The notes under the pieces are model-generated. The model was given only the letters and a program-made list of their open reading frames with translations, made no database searches and was not told the origin of the DNA. Position numbers and translations under genes: made by a program. From DATBLE01 sp963791425 (lineage in GTDB: Bacteria; Actinomycetota; Thermoleophilia; Gaiellales; Gaiellaceae), in NCBI GenBank assembly GCA_963791425.1, contig CAWBSE010000003.1, positions 1,178,001-1,242,000 on the forward strand: a DNA stretch of 64,000 nucleotides, given 5' to 3'. This document shows, piece by piece, positions 8,426-17,946 of the stretch (the stretch's first letter is position 1; the number at the start of each line of letters is the position of its first letter).

Positions 8426-10753
8426 ACCCAGTCCCGAACGTCCGGGCGGTCCTCGCCGTGCTCGCGCGTGTACGCCCGGCAGCGGAGGCGCTCCGCCTCC
8501 AGTTCCTGCCGGATGTGCGCTGCCCGCGAGGCGAGGCCGGGGACGCGGTCGATCACGTCGATCGCCAGGTGGAAGCGGTCGAGGTCGTTGAGCATGACCA
8601 TGTCGAAGGGCGTGGTCGTCGTGCCCTCCTCCTTGTAGCCGCGCACGTGCAGGTTGCCGTGGTTCGTGCGCCGGTACGTGAGGCGGTGGATCAGCCACGG
8701 GTAGCCGTGGTAGGCGAAGACGATCGGGCGGTCGGTGGTGAAGATCGAGTCGAACTCGCTGTCCGGCAGGCCGTGTGGGTGCTCGCTCTCGGGCTGGAGG
8801 CGCATCAGGTCGACGACGTTGACGACGCGGATCTTCAGGTCGGGCAGCTGCTCGCGGAGGATCGCGACCGCGGCGAGCGTCTCGAGCGTCGGGACGTCGC
8901 CGGCGCACGCCATGACCACGTCAGGCTCGCCGCCGTCGTCGTTCGACGCCCAGTCCCAGATCCCCAGGCCGCGGGTGCAGTGCACGATCGCCTCGTCCAT
9001 CGGCAGGAAGTCGAGCGCGGGCTGCTTGCCGGCGACGATCACGTTCACGTAGTGGCGGCTGCGCAGGCAGTGGTCGGCGACCGACAGCAGCGTGTTGGCG
9101 TCCGGCGGCAGGTAGACGCGGATCACCTCCGCCTTCTTGTTCACGACGTGGTCGATGAAGCCGGGATCCTGGTGCGAGAAGCCGTTGTGATCCTGCCGCC
9201 ACACGTGTGACGAGAGCAGGTAGGTGAGCGACGCTATCGGCGGGCGCCACGGGATGCCGCGCGTCACCTTCAGCCACTTCGCGTGCTGGTTGAACATCGA
9301 GTCGATGATGTGGATGAAGGCCTCGTAACAGTTGAAGAAGCCGTGCCGGCCGGTGAGCAGGTAGCCCTCGAGCCAGCCCTGGCAGAGGTGCTCGGAGAGG
9401 ATCTCCATCACCCGACCGTCGGGCGCGAGCCCCTCGTCGGTCGGCAGGGTCTCGCCCTCCCACGTCCGCGAGGTGACCTCGAAGACCGGGGAGAGGCGGT
9501 TCGACGCGGTCTCGTCGGGCCCGAAGAGGCGGAACGTCTCCGGGTTGCGGACGATCACGTCGCGCAGGAACTGCCCGAGCACGCGGGTCGCCTCGCTGAA
9601 GGTCGTGGCGGGAACGCCGACCGGGACGGCGTAGTCACGGAAGTCCGGCAGGATGAGGTCGCGCTTCACGCCGCCGTTCGCGTGCGGGTTCGCGCTCATG
9701 CGGCGGTTGCCCTCGGGCGCGAGCCCGGCCAGTTCGGGGACGAGCCGTCCGTCGTCGTCGAACAGCTCCTCCGGCCGGTAGCTGCGCAGCCACTCCTCGA
9801 GCAGCCGCAGGTGGGCGGGGTTCTCCCGCACGTCGGACATCGGCACCTGGTGGGCGCGCCACGTTCCCTCCATCGGGAGCGCCGTCGACCGTGGCCGGGC
9901 CCGTCCAGCCCTTCGGGGTGCGGAGGATGATCATCGGCCAGCGCGGTCGCCCGCTCGCGCCCTCGTCACGGGCCGCGTCCTGGATGTCGCGGATCTCGTC
10001 GAGCGCGTCGTCCATCGCCTCGGCGAACGCCTCGTGGACGAACTCCGGGTCGTCACCGCTGACCAGCAGCGGCCGGTGCCCGTATCCCTCGAACAGCGCG
10101 ATCAGCTCGCTCTCCGGGATCCGCGCGAGCACCGTCGGGTTGGCGATCTTGTAGCCGTTCAGGTGGAGGATCGGCAGCACCGCGCCGTCGACGCGCGGGT
10201 TGAGGAACTTGTTCGAGTGCCAGCTCGCCGCCAGCGGCCCGGTCTCGGCCTCGCCGTCGCCGACGACGCAGCAGACGAGCAGGTCGGGGTTGTCGAACGC
10301 CGCGCCGTACGCGTGCGCGAGCGCATAGCCGAGCTCGCCGCCCTCGTGAATCGAGCCGGGCGTCTCCGGCGCGGCATGGCTGGGGATCCCGCCCGGGAAG
10401 GAGAACTGGCGGAACAGCTCCCGCATGCCCGCCTCGTCGGCGCTCACGTGCGGGTACAGCTCGGAGTACGTCCCCTCGAGATACGCGTTGGCGACGATGC
10501 CCGGCCCGCCGTGGCCCGGGCCGGTGACGTAGATCGCGTCGAGGTCGCGGGCACGGATCGCGCGGTTCAGGTGCGCCCAGATCAGGTTCAGGCCGGGCGT
10601 CGTCCCGAAGTGGCCGAGGAGCCGCGGCTTGACGTGCTCGGCGAGCAGCGGCTCGCGGAGGAGCGGGTTCTCGAGCAGGTAGATCTGGCCGACCGAGAGG
10701 TAGTTCGCCGCCCGCCAGTAGGCGTCGATCAGGCGGAGCTCGTCGACACTCAT
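8407..10753 (-). CDS. xfp: xylulose-5-phosphate/fructose-6-phosphate phosphoketolase, one frame break
   Basis: About 781 residues, the normal family length, after removing one base near 9870. This thiamine-diphosphate enzyme splits xylulose-5-P or fructose-6-P into acetyl phosphate plus glyceraldehyde-3-P or erythrose-4-P. Seen: YLSVGQIYL near the N-terminus, GHFGTTPGLN, GPGHGGPG, FPGGIPSHAAPETPGSIHEG, ELGYALAHAYGAAFDNP, and GDGEAETGPLAASWHSNKF for the cofactor and phosphate sites. Later come SHQDPGF and RHYVNVIVAGKQP. ATG 10753 follows AACAGGA. The kinase that consumes its acetyl phosphate overlaps its 3' end. Confidence 0.95.
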
Positions 10754-10763
10754 TCCTGTTACT

Positions 10764-11735
10764 TCAGCAGATCCGGGGCAGCGGGTCACCGACGAGCATG
10801 TCGACGATGCGGCTTCCGCCCAGCTCGGTGTCGAGCAGCACGAGCCCCGCGGGGTCGGTGTGGAGCTCTCCGATGATCGCGGCGTCGCCGCCCAAGCGGG
10901 CCAGCGCCTCGTCTGCCGCCTCCGCCGCGACGATCGCCACGAGCTTCCCTTCGTTCGCGACGTAGAGCGGATCGATGCCGAGGATCTCCGAGGCGCCCGC
11001 CACCTCCGGGCGGATCGGGATGGCCGCTTCGTCGAGCCGGACGGCGAGACCGGTCGAGGTCGCGAGCTCGTTCAGCGTCGTCGCCAGTCCGCCGCGGGTC
11101 GGGTCGCGCATCCAGCGGAGCTGCGGGCCGAGCTCGACGAGCGCCGCGGCCAGCCGGTGCACCGGCGCGGTGTCGCTCTCCAGGTCGCTCTCGAGTTTCA
11201 GGTCGCCGCGCGCGACGAGCACGGCGAATCCGTGGTCGCCGATCGTGCCGGAGACGAGAACGCGGTCACCGGCCTGCGGGCGCCCGAACGTCGCACGCAT
11301 CCGCCCGATGCCGGCCGTGGTCACGAACAGGCCGTCGGCCGCGCCGCGTTCGACGACCTTCGTGTCGCCGGCGACCACCGCGACGCCTGCCGCCGTCGCC
11401 GCGCGCGCCATCGAGCGGGCGATGCGCCGCAGGTCGGCGACCGCGAAGCCCTCCTCGATCACGAAGCCGGCGCTCAGCCAGAGGGGCTCGGCGCCCGCGA
11501 CCGCGAGATCGTTGACCGTGCCGTTCACCGCGAGGTCGCCGATGTCCCCGCCCGGGAAGAAGAGGGGCTTCACCACATACGAGTCGGTGGTGAACGCCAG
11601 GCCGTCGACGACGGCGGCGTCACCGAGCTCGTCCAGGAGCGGGTTGGAGAGCTCCTCGACGAAGAGGCCCTCCACGAGCCGGCGTGTCGCCTTCCCGCCC
11701 GCGCCGTGGGCGAGCGTGACCAGCTCGTCCTGCAC
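10764..11735 (-). CDS. hypE: hydrogenase maturation protein HypE
   Basis: A 323-residue PurM/AIR-synthetase-like protein. HypE dehydrates an S-carboxamide on its C-terminal cysteine to thiocyanate, the source of cyanide ligands for the NiFe centre. Seen: VTLAHGAGGKATRRL at the N-terminus, DSYVVKPLFFPGGDIGDLAVNGTVNDLA-type substrate loop, MRDPTRGGLATTLNEL, and the exact family end PRIC, whose last residue is the acceptor cysteine. Transcribed with hypD and hypC. HypF, the carbamoyl donor partner, is not in the window. Confidence 0.96.
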   Translation of the reverse strand: MQDELVTLAHGAGGKATRRLVEGLFVEELSNPLLDELGDAAVVDGLAFTTDSYVVKPLFFPGGDIGDLAVNGTVNDLAVAGAEPLWLSAGFVIEEGFAVADLRRIARSMARAATAAGVAVVAGDTKVVERGAADGLFVTTAGIGRMRATFGRPQAGDRVLVSGTIGDHGFAVLVARGDLKLESDLESDTAPVHRLAAALVELGPQLRWMRDPTRGGLATTLNELATSTGLAVRLDEAAIPIRPEVAGASEILGIDPLYVANEGKLVAIVAAEAADEALARLGGDAAIIGELHTDPAGLVLLDTELGGSRIVDMLVGDPLPRIC

Positions 11736-11766
11736 GCCGGGAGCGTACCCGGGCTACGTCTTCGGA

Positions 11767-12028
11767 TCAGCAGGCGCCGGAGATTGCCGTGCCGTTCGGG
11801 CCGTCCAGGTGCATGACCGTCGACTCCGCCTGGTACTGCAGGCAGAACGTGGTCGGGTCGGCCGGGACGATGACGGTGCCGGTTCCATTCGGCACGACGT
11901 TGGGCGCCGAGACCGTGAATGCGGCCGGTCCGCTGGAGGAAGAAGAACCCGCCCGCAACGGCGACGACGAGCAGCAGGGGCATCGAGAAGAGGCGCGTGA
12001 CCGAACGTATCGCCACGGGTGTCGCCAA
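11767..12028 (-). CDS. small membrane-anchored hypothetical protein, one frame break
   Basis: Joining frames near 11938 gives ~86 residues. There is a short basic N-terminus (SVTRLF) and one hydrophobic span (SMPLLLVVAVAGGFFFL). An exported part of ~55 residues follows, with NVVPNGTGTVIVP, two cysteines (FCLQYQ and the final SGAC) and no catalytic motif I recognise. An ATG at 12028 or an internal ATG 42 bases later could be the start. It lies between hypE and hypD on the same strand, an unusual insertion in a hyp operon, but nothing in it points to hydrogenase maturation. Function unknown. Confidence 0.55.
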
Positions 12029-12043
12029 ACCTGAGTACGACCT

Positions 12044-13154
12044 TCAGCGGACGGCGGGCACCCGGGCGCGGCCGTAGCTGTAGTACGCAGCGCAGGCGCC
12101 CTCGCTCGAGACCATGCACGTGCCGAGCGGCTTTTCCGGCGTGCACGCGGTGCCGAACACCTTGCATTCCCAGGGCTTGATCGCGCCGACCAGCACCTGG
12201 CCGCACTGGCAGGCCTTGCGGTCGGGCACCTGCTCACCCGGGATCTCGAAGCGGGCCTCGGCGTCCCACGCGGCGAACCCGGGACGCAGGCGGAGCGCGC
12301 TGTCGGGGATCCAGCCGAGACCGCGCCATTCGAACGTGTCGCGCAGCTCCATCGTCTCCGCGATCGCGGCGAGCGCGTGGGGGTTGCCCTCGGGGCGGAC
12401 GACCCGGGTGTACTGGTTCTCGACCTCGCACCGGCCCTCGGCCCGCTGGCGGAGGATCATCACGGTCGACTGGAGCAGGTCGAGCGGCTCGAACGCGGCG
12501 ACGACGACCTGCTTGCCGTGCTCGTCCGGGATGAACCGGAACGGCTCGGTGCCGACCACCGTCGCGACGTGGCCCGGCGCGATGAAGGCGTCGATCCGCA
12601 CGCCCGGGGTGGCGAGGATCGCGCGGAGCGGCGGGACGATCGTCACGTGGTTGCAGAAGACGGAGAAGTTGCGGACGCCCAGCTCGCGTGCGCGCAGCAG
12701 CGTGGCCGCGGTCGCCGGCGCCGTCGTCTCGAAGCCGATCGCGAAGAAGACGACCTGCACGGTCGGGCTCGGCCTGGGCGATCGCGAGCGCGTCCAGCGG
12801 CGAGTAGACCATGCGCACGTCGGCGCCGCCCGCCTTCGCCTCGAGCAGGCTGCCCCGGCGCCCGGGCACCCTGAGCATGTCGCCGAAGGTCGTCAGCGTG
12901 ATCTCCGGCTGCGCAGCGAGCGCGATCGCGTCGTCCACGCGGCCCATCGGGATCACGCAGACCGGGCAGCCTGGCCCGTGCAGGTACTCGACCTCGGGCG
13001 GCAGCAGGTCCTCGAGGCCGTGCTTCGCGATCGCGTGCGTGTGCCCCCCGCAGACCTCCATGATCCGCACCGGCTCCGTCGCGAGCGAGGCGATCTCGCC
13101 GGCCAGGCGGTGGGCGAGGCGGCTGTCGCGATACTCGTCGACGAACCTCACCAT
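12044..13154 (-). CDS. hypD: hydrogenase maturation protein HypD, one frame break
   Basis: About 369 residues after removing one base near 12760. HypD is the Fe-S scaffold on which Fe(CN)2CO is assembled with HypC. Seen: IMEVCGGHTHAIAKHG, HGPGCPVCVIPMGRVD with the catalytic cysteines, TTFGDMLRVPG, FFAIGFETTAPATAA, FCNHVTIVPPL, and C-terminal cluster cysteines in KACQCGQVL, WECKVFGTACTPE and GACAAYY. ATG 13154 overlaps the hypC stop by 7 bp. Every conserved segment is present, so the frame break is most likely an assembly error. Confidence 0.94.
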
Positions 13155-13363
13155 TCGATCTCCTCGAGCAGCGCCAGCGTCCGCGCCGCCTCGTCCTCGT
13201 CGAGCATGTGCAGTGCGAAGCCGACGTGGACGAGCACCCAGTCGCCGAGCTGCGCCTCGGGAACGAACAGCGTGGAGACCTCGCGGCGGACGCCCGAGAC
13301 CTCCGCTGTGGCCAGTCCGGGCTCGCCGACGGCGACCAGCTGGGCGGGAATGCCGAGGCACAT
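13148..13363 (-). CDS. hypC: hydrogenase maturation chaperone HypC
   Basis: A 71-residue HypC/HybG chaperone. The start is set by the family N-terminus MCLGIPAQLV: Cys2, exposed after Met removal, binds the iron ligand complex and the immature large subunit. An upstream start at 13393 would bury this cysteine and is rejected. LGDWVLVHVGFALHMLDE is the conserved OB-fold end. First gene of the minus-strand hyp operon, divergent from the hydrogenase structural genes. Confidence 0.95.
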   Translation of the reverse strand: MCLGIPAQLVAVGEPGLATAEVSGVRREVSTLFVPEAQLGDWVLVHVGFALHMLDEDEAARTLALLEEIEW

Positions 13364-13406
13364 CAGCGGCGCCGTTTGGTCGAAATTGACCATTCCACAC
13401 CGTCAA

Positions 13407-13432
13407 TGTGACCGGCAGGCTCTCGGGTCACA
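13407..13432. promoter_or_regulatory. inverted repeat between the hyp and hydrogenase operons
   Basis: TGTGACC and GGTCACA are perfect inverted arms separated by 12 bp, inside the 164-bp divergent promoter region (13364-13527). The arms resemble CRP/FNR-family half sites, but classical sites have a 6-bp gap, so a different dimer spacing or a hairpin is possible. It is well placed to co-regulate both operons. No convincing -10/-35 pair was found beside it. Confidence 0.4.
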
Positions 13433-13527
13433 TCGGTGCGGCCGCGGAAGGCGCCGCGGGAAAGCCGCAGGGGGATTCAGGATCGGTCCCGATGGCCTTT
13501 TGACGCCCTCTGGCGAGGCTCTCTGCG

Positions 13528-14634
13528 ATGGTTTCAATCGACGTCGCCGGACTCGACACCCTGATCGCCTCGCTACGTCGCCGCGAGTACGCCGTCATCG
13601 GGCCGACCGTTCGCGACGGCGCGATCGTCTACGACGAGCTCGAATCGGCCGACGAGCTGCCGACCGGCTGGGCGGACGTCCAGGACGGAGGCAGTTACCG
13701 GCTCGAGCGCCGCGACGACGACGCGCGCTTCGGCTACGCCGCCGGGCCGACCTCGTGGAAGAAGTATCTGTTCCCGCCGCGCGTGCGGCTCTGGCGCGCG
13801 ACGCAGGGCGGGGACGGGCTCGAGGTCGATGAGGAGCCCGTGGACACGCGCAAGCTCGCCTTCCTCGGCGTCAAGCCGTGCGAGCTGGCCGCGATCGCGG
13901 TGCAGGACCGTGTCCTGCTCGGCGGCCGCTACCCCGACCGCGACTATGCGGCCCGGCGCGAGAACGTCCTCCTCGTCGCCGTCAACTGCCACGAGCCCGG
14001 CGGGACGTGCTTCTGCGCCTCGATGGGGACCGGCCCCACGGCCGATACCGGCTACGACCTGATCCTCACCGAGCTGTTCGAGGGCGGCCAGCACTTCACG
14101 GTCGAGGCGGGGAGCAAGAAGGGCGAGAAGATTCTGGCCGACCTCGACGCGGCCGCCGCGACCGACGCCGACCGCGCCGAGGCGACGGCGCAGGCCGAGC
14201 GCGCCGCTGCCCGGATGGGCCGCGAGCTCGACACCACCGACATCCGCGACCTGCTCCGGACGAACCTCGAGCATCCGCGCTGGGACGAGGTCGCCGACCG
14301 CTGCCTGACCTGCGGCAACTGCACGCTCGTCTGTCCCACCTGCTTCTGCACGGCGGTCGAGGACGCCAACGACCTCGCCGGCGGGGCCGAGCGGACGCGG
14401 GTCTGGGACTCGTGCTTCTCGGTCGACTACTCGTACATCCACGGCGGTGCGATCCGCCAGTCGCCGCGGGCGCGCTACCGCCAGTGGCTCACCCACAAGC
14501 TCGGCACCTGGCACGACCAGTTCGACAGCTCGGGCTGCGTCGGCTGCGGACGCTGCATCACGTGGTGCCCGGTCGGCATCGACATCACGGAGGAGGTCGC
14601 CGCGATCCGCGCGACCGGGAAGGACAACGAATGA
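13528..14634 (+). CDS. hyhB: group 3b [NiFe] hydrogenase beta subunit (iron-sulfur protein)
   Basis: A 368-residue electron-transfer subunit of the bidirectional NAD(P)-linked (sulf)hydrogenase. The N-terminal ~230 residues carry the family segment LAFLGVKPCELAAIAVQD and the cysteine group GGTCFCASMG. Two [4Fe-4S] motifs follow: CLTCGNCTLVCPTCFC near residue 265 and CVGCGRCITWCPVGID near residue 345. It links the small-subunit clusters to the FAD subunit in the cytoplasm. First gene of the operon; its stop overlaps the next start (ATGA). ATG 13528 is the first in-frame start. Confidence 0.92.
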   Translation: MVSIDVAGLDTLIASLRRREYAVIGPTVRDGAIVYDELESADELPTGWADVQDGGSYRLERRDDDARFGYAAGPTSWKKYLFPPRVRLWRATQGGDGLEVDEEPVDTRKLAFLGVKPCELAAIAVQDRVLLGGRYPDRDYAARRENVLLVAVNCHEPGGTCFCASMGTGPTADTGYDLILTELFEGGQHFTVEAGSKKGEKILADLDAAAATDADRAEATAQAERAAARMGRELDTTDIRDLLRTNLEHPRWDEVADRCLTCGNCTLVCPTCFCTAVEDANDLAGGAERTRVWDSCFSVDYSYIHGGAIRQSPRARYRQWLTHKLGTWHDQFDSSGCVGCGRCITWCPVGIDITEEVAAIRATGKDNE

Positions 14635-15092
14635 AGACACTCGACGCCCTCGTCGCCGAGAGCCCGGTGTTCGCCGGTCTCGACCAGGCCTACCTCGAGC
14701 TGATCGCCGGCTGTGCCTCGAACATCGTGTTCAGCGCAGGCGACTACCTGTTCCGTGAGGACGATCCCGCGGACACCTTCTACCTCGTGCGCCACGGGCG
14801 CGTCACGCTCGAGACGTTCGTCCCCGGCCGCGGCGCGGTGACGATCCAGACGATCGAGGAGGGCGATCTCGTCGGCTGGTCGTGGCTTTTCGAGCCGTAC
14901 CGCTGGCACTTCGACGCCCGCGCCCTCGACCTCGTCCGCGGAGTCGTCTTCGACGCCGCCTGCCTGCGCGGCAAGCTCGAGAACGACCGCCCCTTCGGCT
15001 ACGAGCTCCTCTGCCGCTTCTCGCCGCTGATGCTCGAGCGGCTGCAGGCCACCCGGCTCCAGCTCCTGGACGTGTATGGCAGCGCTGCCTGA
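14631..15092 (+). CDS. cyclic-nucleotide-binding-domain protein of the hydrogenase operon
   Basis: A 153-residue protein consisting almost only of a Crp-like cNMP-binding beta-roll: FSAGDYLFREDDPADTFYLVRHGRV near residues 35-60, then EEGDLVGWSWLFEPYRWHFDA. No helix-turn-helix follows, so it is not a transcription factor of CRP type. Such proteins recur inside actinobacterial group 3b hydrogenase operons, where a regulatory or assembly role is presumed but, to my knowledge, unproven. Its start overlaps the beta-subunit stop. Confidence 0.85.
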   Translation: MKTLDALVAESPVFAGLDQAYLELIAGCASNIVFSAGDYLFREDDPADTFYLVRHGRVTLETFVPGRGAVTIQTIEEGDLVGWSWLFEPYRWHFDARALDLVRGVVFDAACLRGKLENDRPFGYELLCRFSPLMLERLQATRLQLLDVYGSAA

Positions 15093-15102
15093 GCCCTCGG
15101 CG

Positions 15103-15900
15103 ATGACGCCGCGGCCCTTCCGCGTCGAGCGCAAGGTGCGCGAGACCCACGACACGTGGACGCTCACGTTCGCGCCCGTGCGCGGGGAGCAGCTCGAGGT
15201 CGCGCCGGGCCAGTTCACGATGCTCTACGTCTTCGGCGTCGGCGAGGTTCCGATCTCGGTCAGCGCGGCCCCGCTCGTCCAGACGATCCGCGCGGTCGGC
15301 CCGGTGACGCGCGCGCTCTGCGCGTCGCGGCCGGGAACGGTGATCGGCGTCCGCGGCCCGTTCGGGACGAGCTGGCCGGTGGATGAGGCGAAAGGCAGTG
15401 ACCTGCTGATCGTCGCCGGCGGCGTCGGGCTGCCGCCCGTGCGGCCCGCGCTCTACCACGCGATCGAGCACCGCGCCGACTACGGCCGGGTGATCCTGCT
15501 CTACGGCGCGCGCACGCCGGAGGACATCGTCTTCCGCAAGGAGATCGAGCAGTGGCGCGCGCGGATGGATCTCGAGGTCGACGTCACCGTCGACTCGGCC
15601 ACCGGCGGCTGGCACGGGAAGGTCGGTGTCGTCCCGACGCTGATCCCGCGGGCGGCGCTCGACCCCGACTCGACCATCGCCTTCGTCGTCGGCCCCGAGA
15701 TCATGATGCGCTTCACCGCCCGCGCACTCGCCGAAGCGGGCCTGGCGCCGGAGCAGATCTGGATCTCGATGGAGCGCACGATGAAATGCGGCGTCGCGCT
15801 CTGCGGCCACTGCCAGTACGGCCCCTCGCTGATCTGCCGCGACGGCGCCGTCTACCCGTACCCGGCGATCGAGCCCTACCTGGGGGTGAGGGAGCTGTGA
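15103..15900 (+). CDS. hyhG: group 3b hydrogenase gamma subunit (FAD/NAD(P)-binding)
   Basis: About 265 residues of the ferredoxin-NADP reductase-like family. The FAD domain has GQFTMLYVFGVGEVPISVS, followed by VRGPFGTSWP and the NAD(P) site (LLIVAGGVGLPPVRPAL). The C-terminal [2Fe-2S] motif is MKCGVALCGHCQYGP plus the later LICRDG cysteine. It exchanges hydride with NAD(P)H and passes electrons to the beta subunit. ATG 15103 matches the family N-terminus; ATG 15076 would overlap the previous gene by 17 bp and is the alternative. Confidence 0.92.
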   Translation: MTPRPFRVERKVRETHDTWTLTFAPVRGEQLEVAPGQFTMLYVFGVGEVPISVSAAPLVQTIRAVGPVTRALCASRPGTVIGVRGPFGTSWPVDEAKGSDLLIVAGGVGLPPVRPALYHAIEHRADYGRVILLYGARTPEDIVFRKEIEQWRARMDLEVDVTVDSATGGWHGKVGVVPTLIPRAALDPDSTIAFVVGPEIMMRFTARALAEAGLAPEQIWISMERTMKCGVALCGHCQYGPSLICRDGAVYPYPAIEPYLGVREL

Positions 15901-16661
15901 AGAAGCCAAAGTTGGCCGTCTGGAAGTTCTCGTCGTGTGACGGGTGCCAGCTGTCGCTGCTCGACTGCGAGGACGAGCTGCTCGCGGTCGCCGGCGCGGT
16001 CGACATCGCGTACTTCCTGGAGGCGACGAGCGCGACGTCGCCCGGCCCGTACGACGTCTCGCTCGTCGAGGGCTCGATCACGACGGCGCACGACGCGGAG
16101 CGGATCCTGCAGGTGCGCAAGCAGTCGAAGGTGCTGATCACGATCGGCGCCTGCGCCACCGCCGGCGGGATCCAGGCGCTGAAGAACTTCGGTGACGTCA
16201 ACGAGTTCGTCTCGATCGTCTACGCCTCGCCCGAGTACATCTCGACGCTCGCCACCTCGACGGCGATCGCCGACCACGTCCCGGTCGACTTCGAGCTGCG
16301 CGGCTGCCCGATCGACAAGCACCAGTTGCTCGAGGTCGTCACCGCGTACCTCCACAGCCGCAAGCCCAACGTGCCCGGCTACTCGGTGTGCATGGAGTGC
16401 AAGCGCCGCGGCACGACCTGCGTGCTGGTCGCCCACGGAACGCCCTGCCTCGGCCCGGTCACCCAGGCCGGCTGCGGCGCGATCTGCCCCGCGTACGCGC
16501 GCGGCTGTTACGGCTGCTTCGGCCCCGCCGAGAGCCCGAACACCGTGGCGCTCTCGAAGCAGTTGCGCGCCGCCGGCATGAGCGACCCGTCGCTCGTCCG
16601 GGTCTTCCGCACGTTCAACGCGAACGCACCCGCGTTCAAGGAGGCGAGCACCCGTGGGTAG
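15897..16661 (+). CDS. hyhS: group 3b [NiFe] hydrogenase small subunit
   Basis: A 254-residue small subunit. The proximal-cluster motif SSCDGCQLSLLDCE is at residues 12-25, with ITIGACATAGGIQ and LRGCPIDKHQL completing the ligand set. The C-terminal part holds CMECKRRGTTC, GTPCLGPVTQAGCGAIC and ARGCYGCFGP, the three-cluster pattern of group 3 enzymes. There is no twin-arginine signal, so it is cytoplasmic. The start is GTG 15897, overlapping the gamma stop (GTGA). Confidence 0.95.
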   Translation: MKKPKLAVWKFSSCDGCQLSLLDCEDELLAVAGAVDIAYFLEATSATSPGPYDVSLVEGSITTAHDAERILQVRKQSKVLITIGACATAGGIQALKNFGDVNEFVSIVYASPEYISTLATSTAIADHVPVDFELRGCPIDKHQLLEVVTAYLHSRKPNVPGYSVCMECKRRGTTCVLVAHGTPCLGPVTQAGCGAICPAYARGCYGCFGPAESPNTVALSKQLRAAGMSDPSLVRVFRTFNANAPAFKEASTRG

Positions 16662-17946
16662 GACCAAGACCTTCCGCACCGACTACCTGGCCCGCGTCGA
16701 GGGCGAGGGCGCGATGCTCGTCAAGATCCGCGACGGCAAGGCGGTCGACGTGAAGCTGCGGATCTACGAGCCGCCGCGGTTCTTCGAGGCGTTCCTCCAG
16801 GGCCGGCAGTTCACCGAGGCGCCCGACATCACCGCCCGCATCTGCGGGATCTGCCCGGTCGCGTACCAGACGTCGAGCGTGAACGCGATGGAGGACGCCT
16901 GCGGCGTCGACGTCGGCCCGCAGATCCGCGCGCTGCGCCGCCTTCTCTACTGCGGCGAGTGGATCGAGAGCCACGCGCTCCACGTCTTCATGCTCCACGC
17001 GCCCGACTTCCTCGGCTATGCGAGTGCGATCGACCTCGCGAAGGATCACCGCGAGCTGGTCGAGCGCGCGCTGCACATGAAGAAGACGGGCAACAAGATC
17101 ATGACCGTCGTCGGCGGCCGCGAGGTGCATCCGATCAACGTCAGGGTCGGCGGCTTCTACCGCGCGCCGACGAAGCAGGAGCTCGGGACGCTCGTCGACG
17201 ACCTCGAGCGGGCGCGTGAATTCGCGCTCGAGACCGTGCGCTTCACCGCCGGCCTCGACTTCCCCGAGTTCGAGCAGGACTACGAGCTCGTCGCGCTCTC
17301 CGAGCCGGACGCGTACGCGGTCGAGGACGGCAGGCTCGTCTCCAACCGCGGCCTGGACATCGCGGTGTCCGAGTATGAGGAGCACTTCGTCGAGGAGCAC
17401 GTCGAGTGGTCGAACTCGCTCCATTCGCACGTGATCGGCGGCGGCAACTACCTCGTCGGCCCGCTCGCCCGCTGGGCGCTGTCCGGCGACCGCCTGACGC
17501 CGCTCGCGCTCGAGGCGGCGAAGGAGGCGGGGCTGGAGCAGAGCGAGCGCAACCCGTTCCGGACGATCCTGATCCGCTCGGTCGAGCTGGTCTTCGCCGC
17601 CGACGAGGCGCTGCGCCTGATCACCGGCTACGAGCCGCCCGACCGGCCGTTCGTCGACGTCGTCCCGCGCGCCGGCGTCGGGTACGGCTGCAGCGAGGCG
17701 CCGCGCGGGATCTGCTGGCACCGCTACGAGATCGACGCCGAGGGCACGATCGTCACCGCGAAGATCGTCCCGCCGACCTCGCAGAACCAGAAGACGATCG
17801 AGTCGGACCTGCGTGGGGTGGTCGAGCGGTACGCGGATCTCCCGGACGCGGAGCTGTCGCTGCGCTGCGAGCAGGCGATCCGCAACTACGACCCGTGCAT
17901 CTCCTGCGCGACGCACTTCCTCACGCTGGAGGTCGATCGCGGATGA
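16654..17946 (+). CDS. hyhL: group 3b [NiFe] hydrogenase large (catalytic) subunit
   Basis: A 430-residue catalytic subunit. The L1 motif ARICGICPVAYQ gives Ni-Fe ligands Cys64 and Cys67; the L2 motif DPCISCATH gives Cys415 and Cys418 with His421. Nine residues (FLTLEVDRG) follow His421 and would be the peptide removed by the maturation protease encoded next. Other hallmarks are EPPRFFEAFLQGR and GFYRAP. It oxidises H2 or evolves it with NAD(P)H; some homologues also reduce sulfur. GTG 16654 overlaps the small-subunit end. Confidence 0.96.
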   Translation: MGRTKTFRTDYLARVEGEGAMLVKIRDGKAVDVKLRIYEPPRFFEAFLQGRQFTEAPDITARICGICPVAYQTSSVNAMEDACGVDVGPQIRALRRLLYCGEWIESHALHVFMLHAPDFLGYASAIDLAKDHRELVERALHMKKTGNKIMTVVGGREVHPINVRVGGFYRAPTKQELGTLVDDLERAREFALETVRFTAGLDFPEFEQDYELVALSEPDAYAVEDGRLVSNRGLDIAVSEYEEHFVEEHVEWSNSLHSHVIGGGNYLVGPLARWALSGDRLTPLALEAAKEAGLEQSERNPFRTILIRSVELVFAADEALRLITGYEPPDRPFVDVVPRAGVGYGCSEAPRGICWHRYEIDAEGTIVTAKIVPPTSQNQKTIESDLRGVVERYADLPDAELSLRCEQAIRNYDPCISCATHFLTLEVDRG

